This document shows positions 1 to 11,871 of a DNA stretch of 24,799 nt, piece after piece. The stretch's first letter is position 1. Each line of letters opens with the position of its first letter. The notes beneath the pieces are model-generated. The model did no database searches, had not been told where the DNA came from, and saw only the letters and a list, made by a program, of their open reading frames with translations. Made by a program: the position numbers and the translations under genes. Origin of the DNA: Paraglomus occultum (lineage: Eukaryota > Glomeromycota > Glomeromycetes > Paraglomerales > Paraglomeraceae); contig CAJVPJ010000451.1 of NCBI GenBank assembly GCA_910592205.1, positions 1 to 24,799 of the forward strand, given 5' to 3'.

Positions 1-528
1 GAAAAAATAGATTTTTCATATGTTTTACTATGTGATCGACAAAAATTACGTAGACTTTTGTCCAGTGAGTGTATACTTTTATTATTATGCAACATGGAAT
101 CTAGAGAATTTGATGCATCGTCGATCTGTTGGCCTCAATAGCAACTCTAGCCAAATTTATATACCAATGCATGTTGTTGAATAGCGTTCTGTCATTAACG
201 AAGATCTAATTACAGGCTATTTTTAGATTTGACTTTTTTCCTAATCTACTTAGAGCAAATTCCCATTGGACGGTTTCATTTTTAAAATAGCAAGACCTAA
301 ATCGCCTATTAAATGGATGACGATTCTCCCACGAGGACAACAAACCTATATCAGACTCATTTTGATAGCGATCCGGCAGTAGATTTAATCGTTGCTCATG
401 CAATGACAGTTTCATCATGGTCAGGGACGGACAGATTAAAAGTTATGTTCGTACCATCTCCAGTATTCTCGCTGACAAATATCGGTTTATAAAAATGATA
501 GGCGTTAATGAGTAAAATAAATGATACC

Positions 529-636
529 CAGTGAACCTGGATAGAATGAAGTGCGCCCTTTTTCTTCGTGATAGCGGGTTTTTCGTTATATCCAGGAAAT
601 TTTGTTAAAAAAACATCGCTATATCCAGGTTCACTG
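529..636. repeat. Small inverted-repeat element (MITE-like, 108 bp)
   Basis: Seen: CAGTGAACCTGGAT at 529-542 is the exact reverse complement of ATCCAGGTTCACTG at 623-636. An internal partial copy of the arm (TTATATCCAGG, about 587-597) also lies inside. The terminal CAGTG and the subterminal 'GGATATAGCG' wording resemble ends of pogo/Tigger-type DNA transposons, which usually insert at TA. No clean TA duplication flanks this copy, so the class is an inference. Confidence 0.5.
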
Positions 637-1174
637 TGTACATGTTTACCATGAGATGATGACCAATGCATACATTTGTTACCTTCATAATAGTGGTGTC
701 TCGTGTGAGATGACCTATTCTCGGCTGGGCGGATGCAAGTTATGTTCGTGGTGATCCCATTATTATGTCACTGGCCATTTAATAGTCACACAGATGTCGA
801 TCTGGTCAAACATATCGTCATGCACAGCAAAAGATGTCGACCTGGAGAATCTCGGTTTTTTCTGTCGGCAGTCGGTTCATCAAGACAAAAGTTACTAGGA
901 GAAAAGAATAGATGCCCAAAGGGAAAGAAAAAAAGAATTTGTAGATATGATATTATTTAAAAAAAAAGAAGAAGCAATTTCACAGAATAGATTCTTGCAT
1001 GCCACGCTACAAAATTTTCTCACTTGATAGGTCCGTGTGTCCCTTTTGTGTTCATGTAACATAAGCAAGAAATTGAGCCAGATGCGCAAAATAGGCAAGT
1101 TATATCGTCTTATCATTGCCTACCCCAGTTTGTTCCTGAGCACAATTATGCAGAGCATATCTTTTTTGAAACCT

Positions 1175-1208
1175 ATCTCTCTCTCTCTCTCTTTTTTTTT
1201 TTTTTTTT
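1175..1208. repeat. (TC)n followed by poly-T
   Basis: About eight TC units (1175-1191) run straight into a 17-base T run. This is simple-sequence DNA about 260 bp beyond the stop codon of the deacetylase gene. Nothing suggests a function. Apart from this and the element at 529-636, I see no supportable gene in 1-1465. Confidence 0.9.
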
Positions 1209-1465
1209 GATTTTATTAAGATACAGAGATAATTCGTGGAGCTCTTTTTCGAATTGATGCACTGAAAAAGTATCCGCAATGAATGATACCAAGGAAGAAT
1301 GAATGTCTTTGATGATTAAGAGTTTTGTACAAATATATACTATAAAATAAATTTGATGATGAAAATGTTCAACTATAGATTTGCCGTGGTAAATATTGTA
1401 TGCAAGATTAAGAGTAAGAAGAATAAGAAAATATTTATAAGACTTGCCTGCTGTCCTTTTCCATA

Positions 1466-2397
1466 TTAACACACCCAAGTTTCATCTCTTTCTTGCGAAG
1501 TTGTAATCTCTTTATACCAACTCCTCCAATCTTTCTCTCCCAAACACTCACCAATAGTCCTAAACTCATACCCAAATCCTCTGATATACTTGATAACCCA
1601 ATTGATCAATATTTTCGACGTGCTCTCGATAGGGTCATGGTTCAATGAAATATGTGATCGTCGTTTTAACCACATCCATTTCAAGACATTTGTATATTGC
1701 ATTTTGCTTGTCTCTACCGTGCTTCCGACCGAATCACCAGAATCGATATCCCATCCGATAACGGTATAATTATATTCACGCAACACGTTCATTAGCGTCG
1801 CATTGGAAGCACCCGCACCATAAGGAAGACGGAAATAACGAGGAACCGCTCCGATTATTTTGCGGAGTGCAGTCTCAAGGCTAGTTAGTTCCGAGTGGAT
1901 TTCAGAGCGGGTTAATGTGTTGAGGTTTGGATGTGACCATGTGTGAAGAGCAATCTGATGACCAGCTAAATACGCGCGGCGTAGTGTTTCTGCATTGTCA
2001 TATATACATGAATACGTATGTCCACACACAAAGAATGTAGACTTTGCATCCTGCAGGGTATCCAACAAATCATTCGTGTACTAAGTGGGGGGGGGGGGGG
2101 GGGGGAAGGGGACAAGATAGAGTTTGAAATATGATTAGCATATCGCATACCAAAAGAAAAGAACCAAACTCATATTGGTTGTCGTTGTCATGTTTATCGA
2201 AAATCTACCTTATGCGGTCCATCATCGAATGTCAAGGCAAAACTGTTTTTTATTTTGCAAGTGTCATAGTATGGAGCTAATTCTTTTTCGCAGTTTTCAC
2301 CAAAGTCGCATTTTGATTTGAAATGAGTGATCATTGATATGAATATGAATGTGATGAGAATGCGTGACTTTATTTTTCGTATTATTGGTTTTATCAT
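1466..2397 (-). CDS. Chitin/polysaccharide deacetylase (CE4 family), two exons
   Basis: Hydrolyses N-acetyl groups of chitin or related polysaccharides, probably at the cell wall or cell surface. Exon 1 is 2397-2209 and exon 2 is 2080-1466, giving 267 aa. The intron (2208-2081) has a GT donor and ends CACTTAG; joining gives a continuous frame, PHK then YTNDLL. Residues 12-25 form one hydrophobic stretch after a basic N-terminus (signal peptide or anchor). The CE4 motifs appear in order: TFDDGP (56-61, with the two metal/catalytic Asp at 58-59), HTWSHP (metal His 109 and 113), RLPYG (Arg147), DID (174-176) and LNHD (His211). The start ATG has A at -3. The protein is compact: one deacetylase domain, no chitin-binding module and no C-terminal GPI-type tail. 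Family assignment is strong. Substrate preference (chitin versus chito-oligomers) cannot be read from sequence. Confidence 0.92.
2087..2105. repeat. 19-bp poly-G run inside the deacetylase intron
   Basis: Nineteen consecutive G on the plus strand. On the coding (minus) strand this is a C run a few bases before the CACTTAG acceptor, so it stands where the polypyrimidine tract of the intron would be. Run length may be unreliable in the assembly. Confidence 0.95.
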
Positions 2398-5300
2398 TTT
2401 AACATATTAGACGTAATTGTTCCCTGGTTAACGAGACAGAGAACATTGACACAACTTAATGTATGGAATATATATATATTTGTGTGCCGTGCAGTGACCA
2501 GTGCTTGCAGCCCGTGGTTCCATAATAAAGGATAACCATAACAGGAGTCACAATTTATATAAAAAACCAACTCTATATTTGAATTGATATCTTGCATATT
2601 TTTTGTTAACTTTTGTCTGTGCTTCCCGCGGAGGTTGTACAATTTCGCCAAGGATTCAGTAACTGTATTACAAACACCATAATAATATCAGCCCAATCGA
2701 TTTACAATGTGACACGTAACAAACATTCGGGCCGGCTGAACAATTGACTTGGTAAAATGAGTGATCTTATTACAGTTTGAGCACACCTTGTTTGATATGC
2801 AAGTGGGCTTGAGAAAAAGTTTATCCTCGGGGGGTTTTTTAATGTAGTCGAGAATTAGGAATTCGGTAATCATTCACTCCTAATATATTTCCCCGCAAAA
2901 TTATTATAAATTGTATCAGTATTACGATCTGTATGAACCCCAACTGCTACCAAGTGTGTAACATCGTTATTCAGATCGATCCTGCAAAGGCGCACGTATC
3001 ATGGTAATTTGTTTGAGCAATAATAAATTGAATTTAGATAGCAATGTGTCAATATTTTTCCGGTTACTGGTATTCACATCGAGCGAGCAAACGTAACAGA
3101 GAAAGTCATGCAAAATTGTAGTCTGAACTTCGTTGTCAGTTTTTTTTTAAAAAAAGACAATTTCTATTATGCTCTGCATGGTGACTATCAAGGTCATACT
3201 TATGACGCTGGCTCTTTTTACGAAAACTTTGTGTTATTAAATCAATATGTCGATTTACCAAGTGAAAATGGCGTCATAAGCTTGGAGGTTAATTAAAAAT
3301 TTGTGGCCTGATTATCGCTAATGTATGACGTATTATAGCATTTTGTTGCGAAGATTTTTCATTCGTTTAAAATTAATAATAATTATAGTAAACAATTATC
3401 CGACTCTCAATATATAGACATGAGCATGAAAACGCGCAACACGTTGGAAAAATGAGTAGTGCGTAGTCGTTTACATAAATAGTTGCTGCGTACCCTCGGT
3501 TATTATTAAAAGAAACATTAATTAACAATTTGCCTAACTGAGTAATTGATTTCCTTTATGGAAGAGAGTTTGAAATATTTGTTTTATCTACCTATCAACA
3601 TTTTAGTTGGTAAAATAAACTTATTCGTATTCTATGCTTTATACAATTGTGGCAGTAATCAAGCTTTTAATTAAAATCTTTTTGTTGTACTGTACCCTGA
3701 AATTATTATGCGTTTGAGATTACGGCATGTCTTTATATCTGAATTATAGGCACGCTCAACTCCCTTATAGCAGAAAGATATGCAAATCGAAAGTATTAAC
3801 GATGAGCCTGCAAGGTATGTAGACTTTAAAAAAGCCATGTTTTATATCAAAAGGAGCGAACATTGCTTTTTGTTGCATTGCCAGTCTTTATACTTGCAAA
3901 GTTACGGAAATAAATTTTTAGAGATGGCAGTTTTATTATGGATAGTTGTAATCATTTGATGTTTAATTCAGCACCCAGAGTAAGAGGCCAACTGGAATTT
4001 ATATTTACAAAAAAAGATATCACTATTACAGTTTCATATAACAAGCGTTTATCTCTATTTCTATCCTTCAAATCCTATATATTGTCCATGAAACTGGTTG
4101 TTGTAGAATTAAACTGGATCACAAATTGTGTGCAAGTTAATTTGTTGGCACACATTTGACTCAATGTTTACTACCGTCAAGATATTTAGATGACGTGCAA
4201 CCCAGAAATTCACACGTTTGTGAAATGGTAAATTTTTAAAGTCGCATGTGACAAAACTGATTATTTAAAGGCTCGTGACAATATTACGCACTGGGCCGGA
4301 AACTGCCACTAAATATACGTAAAATCAAGTATAATGCGTACTTAATGTCAGACTGCATAAAGATAAAGCCTTAAGCCCATGAATGTCTATTTGATTTGTG
4401 AGTGTCACGTCAACAGAACGAATAGATCAAACCCATAACAGAGTATGTAGACTGAAAACGGCATCCAAATATCACTTATACCTCTTTATTCCTGACAAAG
4501 GCGTACCGATAAACAATGTTGCGTAAAAAGCTATTATCAGAATCAAAGTTTTCAAGCCACTGGATCAAAAAATTAATATAATGCACATAATAATAAATAA
4601 AAGCAAATCTGAAATCTGCTTATTAACTTTATTTATGAACAACATGGAATCAGCATTGCAAAAAAACATTGAGCAGCTAAATCTGTTTTGCGATCATGAC
4701 TAATTATTAATATCGATGGATAAAAAGCTTAAAAAAACCCATTCGCTCAACAAAGAAAATAAAGTTCAGGTCAGAGAAAACCGTGTCTGTTATTTTGTAG
4801 ATCAAACGCTCATGATCTATTCTGAAATAGATGTATGAAAGAAGCTTACATAGAAAAGACTAACAAATTGATCATTTGACCAAGCCTCTCTCAAACGTTG
4901 ACGAGTTTGTAAGGACGTCGAATGTAAAGGTAATGCCATCCGATACAGTCTCTGAACATTGTATGTCTACAGTGACGCCCACATATACGAATTATAGTTG
5001 GGTACAGCGTTGTTTTCTTGATTTCTGCCAATTAAAACTATGCGCGATTGGATATGTAGGAAAGGTTAGTACTTGACATCTCTTATTACAATCAATGACC
5101 CAGAATCAAATCCAGTATTCAAAATATGTAATGATCGTGTGACGACCGTATATTAATATGTCTATATTGTATGAACCAATGAATTATCAGTGGGTGATAT
5201 CGAAGAATTTCTGATACCCTACCCCCTATTTGTTAAGTTTCTTGTAGATTGTTTCTATATCAAGACTATGTCACGTGAAAATAAACATTACGAACAAACA

Positions 5301-5457
5301 AACTAAACTATTATAAGCAATAAGCTACTCGCAAATATCACACACTGTATAATAATAACACTTTGCCCCCACCAAATTTGTACCACGTCAATTTGAATGT
5401 GTCTTTAATACTAATAGTTTCACTTTCCCTCCTTTATTCTAAACGCTAAACTATACC
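2398..5457. other. Intergenic stretch without a recognisable gene (about 3 kb)
   Basis: AT-rich DNA between the start of the deacetylase gene (minus) and the start of the adenylate cyclase (plus). It must hold both upstream regulatory regions. Open frames here are short (66 codons or fewer in the 3108-3296 and 4876-5076 cases), lack recognisable motifs and have no convincing splice partners. I see no tRNA, no clear transposon ends and no long repeat. The 5410-5457 segment just before the cyclase ATG is pyrimidine-rich and may be leader sequence. Confidence 0.6.
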
Positions 5458-8400
5458 ATGGGGCACTTCCCACCACCAGAAATAGCGCCCTTTGCTTATC
5501 AAACAAATGAAAACCTAATAGAACATAGACGACTTACACCTATTGCGAACACTAGTACTCATGACCCCCATCGGCAGAATAAAACGGGTGGCTGGCATAG
5601 AAGAACTAAAAGTTCGGATAGCGATCCTATGCAACTTATGCCGGACCATGTTAAAGACGCGCAGAACTTGGTGCCTTCGATGCCGAAAGAGAAAAAAGGA
5701 ATTTTGGGCCGGTTTACCAGGAAGAGGTCAAAGGATAAAGAAGCTACACCTGAAGGTAAGCTTACTGAGGGGAATGGAGTTGTAGGGCAATGGTTGTCGA
5801 GATTGCTTGCATGGATTTATACACAAATGCGATTGATTTGCCTTTTCGTTGAGCGTTAAGGATGTCAATGTGTAACTGAATGAATGCGCGTGGGAGATGT
5901 AGGTTTATCATACGAAAATCGACGCATATAGCAACTGTCTCAGTCAATGACGTACCTTCCCCAATGATCCTCCTCCTCTCTATCTATCCACTTAATATCC
6001 TTTCTTCTCCCTCTCGTTCTTTCTTTCTCTCTCTATCAATCTCATTTATCCATCTTATTCATTACAAAACAGTCCGTAAAAGTTCAGAGTCAGAGCACTC
6101 GTATGTTTCAGCAACAAACACGCCGGCGATAGAAAAAGATGACCCAGTTGCTGGATATGGTCGATCAGTCTCTGCAAATTCTCATTGGGTAAAGGTAACT
6201 ATTAAACGAAAAGAATCTTATAAGGAGCAGGTACGAGAGTAAGATTTGTTAGTGGAAAAGACTGAAAATAAGAGGGGGAGAAATGTAAATTGTGAAAAAA
6301 GAGGTTGGGGGAAACAAAGTGACAAAAAAAAAAAAAGAAGAAAAAGGGACAGCTAGAGAAAAAAAACGTGAAAATCAAAAGATGGAGAAAAGGGTGATGG
6401 GGACAATTCGTGACTTTATCCACTAAGTATCCGCTGAAATTCGTTTTGATACCTCGTTAAGATGCGATATTGATTCGAATGTCTATTTTAATCAAACAGG
6501 AGGACTCTTTTTATGATGTAAATTTAAATTGTAAAGTGATCGTTCAAATAAAAAATTACTGTTCTGTAATCATCATATTTTCAATACTATTCAAAATACT
6601 AATAATGGCCTTTCTCATCTCTCTTTCTCTCTTTCTCGTATTTTCTCTTTTGGTTGACTAAATTTTCCCTAAAGCAATAAACTTGACTCTCGATTCTATG
6701 GAGGGAATAATAGACCCGGAACGGAGTCACTCAATACGCCAGATCTGTGTCGATGATGATGTGCCCTCGCTAGACGGTTGGCGAGAGCTACCACCGCCCG
6801 GTGGAGCCGAAGGATGGTCACCACCGGAATCATGGGCAGTACGGAAACCTTCTGTTGAGACTGTGACGCTCGTTGATGATGAAGATACCCGGGAAGCTGA
6901 TAGCGATAATTGGTATTATGGGAAAAGATTGGTATGTTGAGACACTTGGTGCGAAGCAAGTTTGACGTTATGACGAGAATACTACTTGTGAGATACTTTT
7001 GACTGATAAATTGATCATATCAATCCAATCCCTTTAGTTTTGCATACGTATATTTCGACCAGATGCCACTTTCGGAACTGTTAGCTGTGGTTTGAACACA
7101 ACGACTTCAGAACTGTGTCATATTTTGGGGAAGAAATTTTTCATAGCGGACATAACGAAATATAATTTATATGTAAAGAGACATGATCTGGGTGAGTAGT
7201 ATTATACGGCAAATGAACTTGTGTACATTTCAAGCCTTCAACATAATGTTGAATGATCTTTTATTCAAGGGATAAATGAGACAAATAGATAACTAGTGAA
7301 TTCACAACTTGATAAGCAATCGTGCCGTTAATCTCATTAGTTCGATCACTCAATCAATAGAACGCGTGTTGACGCCGCAAGAGCGACCACTACAATTGCA
7401 AAAGAGACTTTTGGAACAGGCAGGGTATACCGAAGTTGACAGATTGGAGGATCTTGGGCGAGAAGATAACAGTTATTTGGTCAGATTTACCTTCAAAGAA
7501 ACAATTATTCCCAGGTTTGAGGTAAATGCGTGCTATATGTGTTGTCTTCACATTTTGAAATAAGCATTGACTATAAATACTGATTAATTCCGTATTCCCA
7601 ATTCCTAGGAAGAGGAATCTCTCGCTCAATTCAAAGATGTCGACTTGCAGATGCGAAATCTGCAAACGATTCCCATATTTCTATACCGTCAAGCGTATTT
7701 CATTTACTCACTCAATGCGTCTCGAAATCTAATGCTCGATTTACCAACCGACTTTATCCAATCATGTACGCAACTCGGCGAACTTCATCTCGCCCACAAT
7801 GATCTTGACAGAGTCCCACAATCAGTCAGACAATCGGAAATGCTATCTCTTCTCAACCTCTCGTCCAACAGACTCAAAGATCTCGATCATGCACGTTTGG
7901 ATAAGATCAGGGAATTAGCCAACCTAGACGTGGAGAATAATCAATTGAAGACACTTCCGAGCTTGTTTTCACATTTTCGTGCGCTTACCAAACTCAATAT
8001 CGCCAACAATTTGTTTACGACACTTCCCGAGGTTATATGCAGTATTCAAACTTTAGAAAAACTTGACGCGTCATTTAATCGCATATCATATATTCCGCAA
8101 GAAATAGGTAATCTGCGAGCACTAGAACAATTGTACGTCATTGGAAATCAAATAACTGGCACTCTTCCGCAAACTTTCGCCAATTTAACAAACCTTCGTG
8201 TGTTGGATATCAGTCACAACGCGCTGCAAAGTATTGACGTTTGCGCTAAATGTCCTAATTTGGAGTGTCTCATCGCGGAATCAAACAATGTCAGCATTGT
8301 GGATTTATTATTTCCATGTATATCTCGACTGGTACTAACGAAGAACCAGTTAACTCAGTTCTCATTATCGGAGACGGCTCTGTCTTTAACATATCTGTCA

Positions 8401-11400
8401 CTTACATACTCCAAGTTAACAAGTCTTCCAGATGCGTTATTTGAACAATTAAGATCGGTCGAAAGACTCGAGTTATGCCACAACCAAATTGTATATATTC
8501 CAAAAACAATTAGTAATCTTAAAAACTTGACACGTTTTTCGTGTACTTATAATCGGCTTGGTGCCCTGCCCCCTGAAATAGGGAAGCTGTCATCATTAAG
8601 ATTCTTGGACGTTCATAATAACAATCTGACTGCACTACCCAAAGAAATTTGGTGCTGTCAAAGTTTAGTCACGATCAATGCATCAAGTAATTTACTAGAA
8701 ACATTTCCTGCTCCATATTTGCCTATGCCATCTTCTCCACTCGCTTCCCCGCTCGCTTCCCCACTTCCGTCACCTGTACCAGGAAGCAGAGCCAACAGTT
8801 TATCGCCTACGATGCCTGTTAGAACACAACCAAGTCCTCCGCCTACCCCTCCCCTGGCCACGGCTCTACGAGAACTGTTTCTTGGTGATAATCGGTTGAC
8901 AAACGATATCTTTGCCATTATTTCCAAGTTTACCGAATTGAGGCGTCTAAATTTATCTTTTAACGATATTGATGAAATACCGAATGGAGGGGTGTTTAGT
9001 CAGCATCTGGTAGAATTGTACTTGAGTGGGAATCAATTGAGTGCATTACCCGATGATGTTGAGAGGTGGACTTCACTGAAGGTGTTGCATGTGAATGGAA
9101 ACAAGTTAAAGTCACTGCCTGCAGATTTGAGTAAGATTAGAAAGCTGGTTGTGTTGGATGCCGGAAGCAATGCATTAAAGTATAATATTGCCAACTGGCA
9201 ATATGATTGGAACTGGTAAGAAAATTTTTTATATATGCAGTTAACGTTTTACGATCAGGAAATATAGTAAACTGAACTTTTTTTCATTATTCAGGAACTG
9301 GAATATCGACCTCAAATATCTCAATTTATCCGGCAATAAACGCTTTGAAATAAGACCTCTTCATGACATAACCCCAATGCGTGATCGTGATCGCAACCTT
9401 GCTAACTTTAGCACTCTCAATAAACTCAGGGTACTCGGCCTAATGGACGTTACACTTCTCAAGATCCCATTACCCGACGAGTCAGACAATCGACGCGTCC
9501 GTTTATCCGGATCAGAGGTAAATTGTATGGCATATGGTATGGCTGATACCCTTGGTCAGGCTGAGCATCTATCCACATGGGAGGTTGTCATTCCCAAATT
9601 TCGCAACAGTGAGGATGAATGCTTGTTTGGACTCTTTGACGCACACAGCGACTCTAGTCAAGGTAGTCTAGTCACAAAATATTTACACGACTGGACTAAT
9701 TTCCATCTGGTTAGCGAGCTTGACAAGTTGAGAGAGAACGACACAATCGAGTCAGCTTTACGTCGAGCTTTTTTGAGTTTGAACAAGGAATTGGGCGCAA
9801 AAGTATTTAATTCAAACATGGAAAGAGAGCATACGCTAGAACATGAACGTGCATCGGCACCTGCGATAGACGATAGCAAAGCAGGCGCGTCTGGTATATT
9901 CGTGTACATCGTTGGAACAATACTTTACGTAGCTAACGTAGGAGATGTTGTTGCCGTAATCTCGCGCAATGGAGGTACCGCAGTTCCCATAGCAAGCAAA
10001 CATTCTCCACTGCAATCTCAAGAAACGGTACGGATACGTACCGCCGGCGGATTCATTTCTCATGATGGATGCCTAAACGGTGAACTCAAAGTAAGCCGTT
10101 CCTTTGGACATTTCCATCTAATTCCTATCGTAAACTCCAATCCATCAATCGAAACAGTGGAATTGTCCGAACAAGATGAATTTTTGATACTGGGCACACG
10201 AGGATTATGGGATCGCATGTCATATCAAACTGCCGTCGACATAGCAAGAACTGAAAAAGATGACTTGATGCTAGCTGCTCAAAAATTACGTGATTTTGCA
10301 ATATCGTATGGGGCAGAGGAAAGTATAGTGGTAATGATTATTGGTGTGGGCGACTTGTTCGATCGTAGACTTCGCAGACGACGGGAAGGGCGCGGAGCAT
10401 GGGACAGCATGATTGGGGAAGAAACGACGATATACATTAGCAGTTCTAATAAAGGGAAAAGGCGTAAAGAGGAGATTCCTGTTGATTCTACAATCGCGCG
10501 ATTACAAAAGGAAATCGCACCACCCACCGGACAGGTAGCATTAGTCTTTACGGACATAAAAAATTCAACTCTCCTCTGGGAAACCGTTCAGTCAGCCATG
10601 CATCCTGCTATAAAGGAACACAATGATATAATGCGCAGACAGTTACGTAATATCGGTGGGTATGAAGTGAAAACAGAAGGAGACGCATTTATGGTCTCTT
10701 TCCCCACCGTATTCTCGGCTCTTCTTTGGTGCTTTACTGTTCAGGAACAGCTTCTCCAAGCCGATTGGCCAAAGGAAATCCTCGATTCTGATGAATGTAA
10801 AGAAGTCTACGGTGGTCGTCATAACAATGAACTACTCTATAAGGGTCTTAGTGTTCGCATGGGCATTCATTGGGGTGCTCCCGTATGTGAAATAGATCCA
10901 ATTACACGTAGAATGGATTACTTTGGTCCGATGGTGAATAGAGCGGCCAGGATATGTAGTGCTGCTGATGGAGGACAGATATGTGTTAGCGCAGACGTTG
11001 AGGGCGAGATTAGATTATTGTTGAACGTAGACGATGATGACGAAACTGTGTTGAGAAAGACTGACAAGGATGGGGCGGTTCTTGAGACTGTACAATTGGA
11101 CGAGACGATGATCAAATTGAGAAAGATGGGATTTGTTGTAAAGAGAATAGGCGAGCGCAAATTGAAAGGCTTGGAGAATCCCGAAGAGTTGTGTCTGGTT
11201 AGTATGGATACTGATATGCTGTTTAAAATGATTTTTTACGTGATCTGTGTGAATATGTTATTAACATTTCATTCTGTAGGTCTATCCCGAGGCTCTAAAA
11301 GGTCGCCTCGAAGCAGATCAAGCTAAAGAGGTATCGACATTTATTTTCATTACTCGTTGATATACTCGCGTACATCTGTTCCGCTACTCACACTGTACTT

Positions 11401-11871
11401 TCATAACCATTAATAGAAAACCTATGAACCGGCGACAGCCCAAATACTCGACCCAGTAGCAGTCCGTTCTCTGGGTTATCTCTGTTTACGATTAGAAAGA
11501 GTTGCATCTGGGAATGTCTTGGCTGCAAGAAACGTTCGCAATTCGCGGGCTGATTATCTTAGTGGACTGTTGACGTTCCATGTTAAGGACAATGCTGATG
11601 ACGAAGAGTTGATAAGGATTTGTGAAAGTCTTGTTACAAGAATTGAGGTTAGTTTAAATTAAATTAGGTGAAATTGTCGTTGGCTTGACATGTATTAATC
11701 GAAATGGTGATTTTTTTTCCCAAATAGAATGCGCTATCGACTCTCTATCTAAACAAGTTTGGGCCATTTACAAAGGTTCTTGAGCAACTAAGTGATGTAA
11801 TCGCTGTTGATCCGGATCACATTCTGAAAGCGTTACAGATGTACGCACAAGTAATGGGAGTGGCTAAATAA
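5458..11871 (+). CDS. cyr1: Adenylate cyclase, fungal LRR/Ras-associating type, 11 exons
   Basis: Converts ATP to cAMP at the membrane in the Ras/G-protein-PKA pathway. Exons: 5458-5755, 6073-6194, 6500-6530, 6675-6931, 7038-7191, 7361-7521, 7609-9215, 9295-11197, 11280-11330, 11417-11647, 11728-11871; all junctions GT-AG and in phase, 1652 aa. Order: basic, low-complexity N-terminus; G-alpha-binding-type motif (DVNLN to DSMEGIID, about 145-163); Ras-association domain (about 237-345); LRRs (about 360-900) interrupted by a Pro/Ser insert (about 712-759); PP2C-like domain (about 935-1230); class III cyclase domain (about 1290-1470). Catalytic residues are present: Asp1297 in FTDIK, Lys1336 and Asp1340 in KTEGD, Asp1418 with Asn1425 and Arg1429 in DYFGPMVNRAAR. 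The C-terminal tail (1530-1652) is where fungal cyclases bind cyclase-associated protein. ATG 5458 has A at -3 and G at +4; an extra upstream exon is not excluded. Exon 2 could instead end at another GT (6189 or 6232) in the same phase. Confidence 0.93.
6255..6400. repeat. Purine-rich low-complexity tract in cyclase intron 2
   Basis: The plus strand here is almost only A and G, including a 13-base A run near 6325. It fills much of intron 2 (6195-6499), one of the two longest introns of the gene. The neighbouring introns carry the opposite bias: pyrimidine-rich stretches at about 5960-6055 and 6608-6650. Confidence 0.7.

Noticed and set aside
2688-2873. Minus-strand frame with several Cys (CISNKVCSNCNK), possible zinc finger
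   Set aside because: Cys/His spacing fits no zinc-finger class I know, and there are no supporting exons.
3108-3296. Plus-strand 62-codon frame (YYALHGDYQGHTYDAGSFYEN)
   Set aside because: Protein-like wording but no family, no splice signals that extend it, and it is short enough to occur by chance.
6470-6661. 63-codon plus-strand frame as a separate small membrane protein
   Set aside because: It overlaps cyclase introns 2 and 3 and the 31-nt microexon; its hydrophobic end is the pyrimidine-rich intron sequence.
9658-11160. Minus-strand open frames inside the adenylate cyclase
   Set aside because: They are antisense to well-supported catalytic-domain exons and show no motif of their own; treated as shadows.
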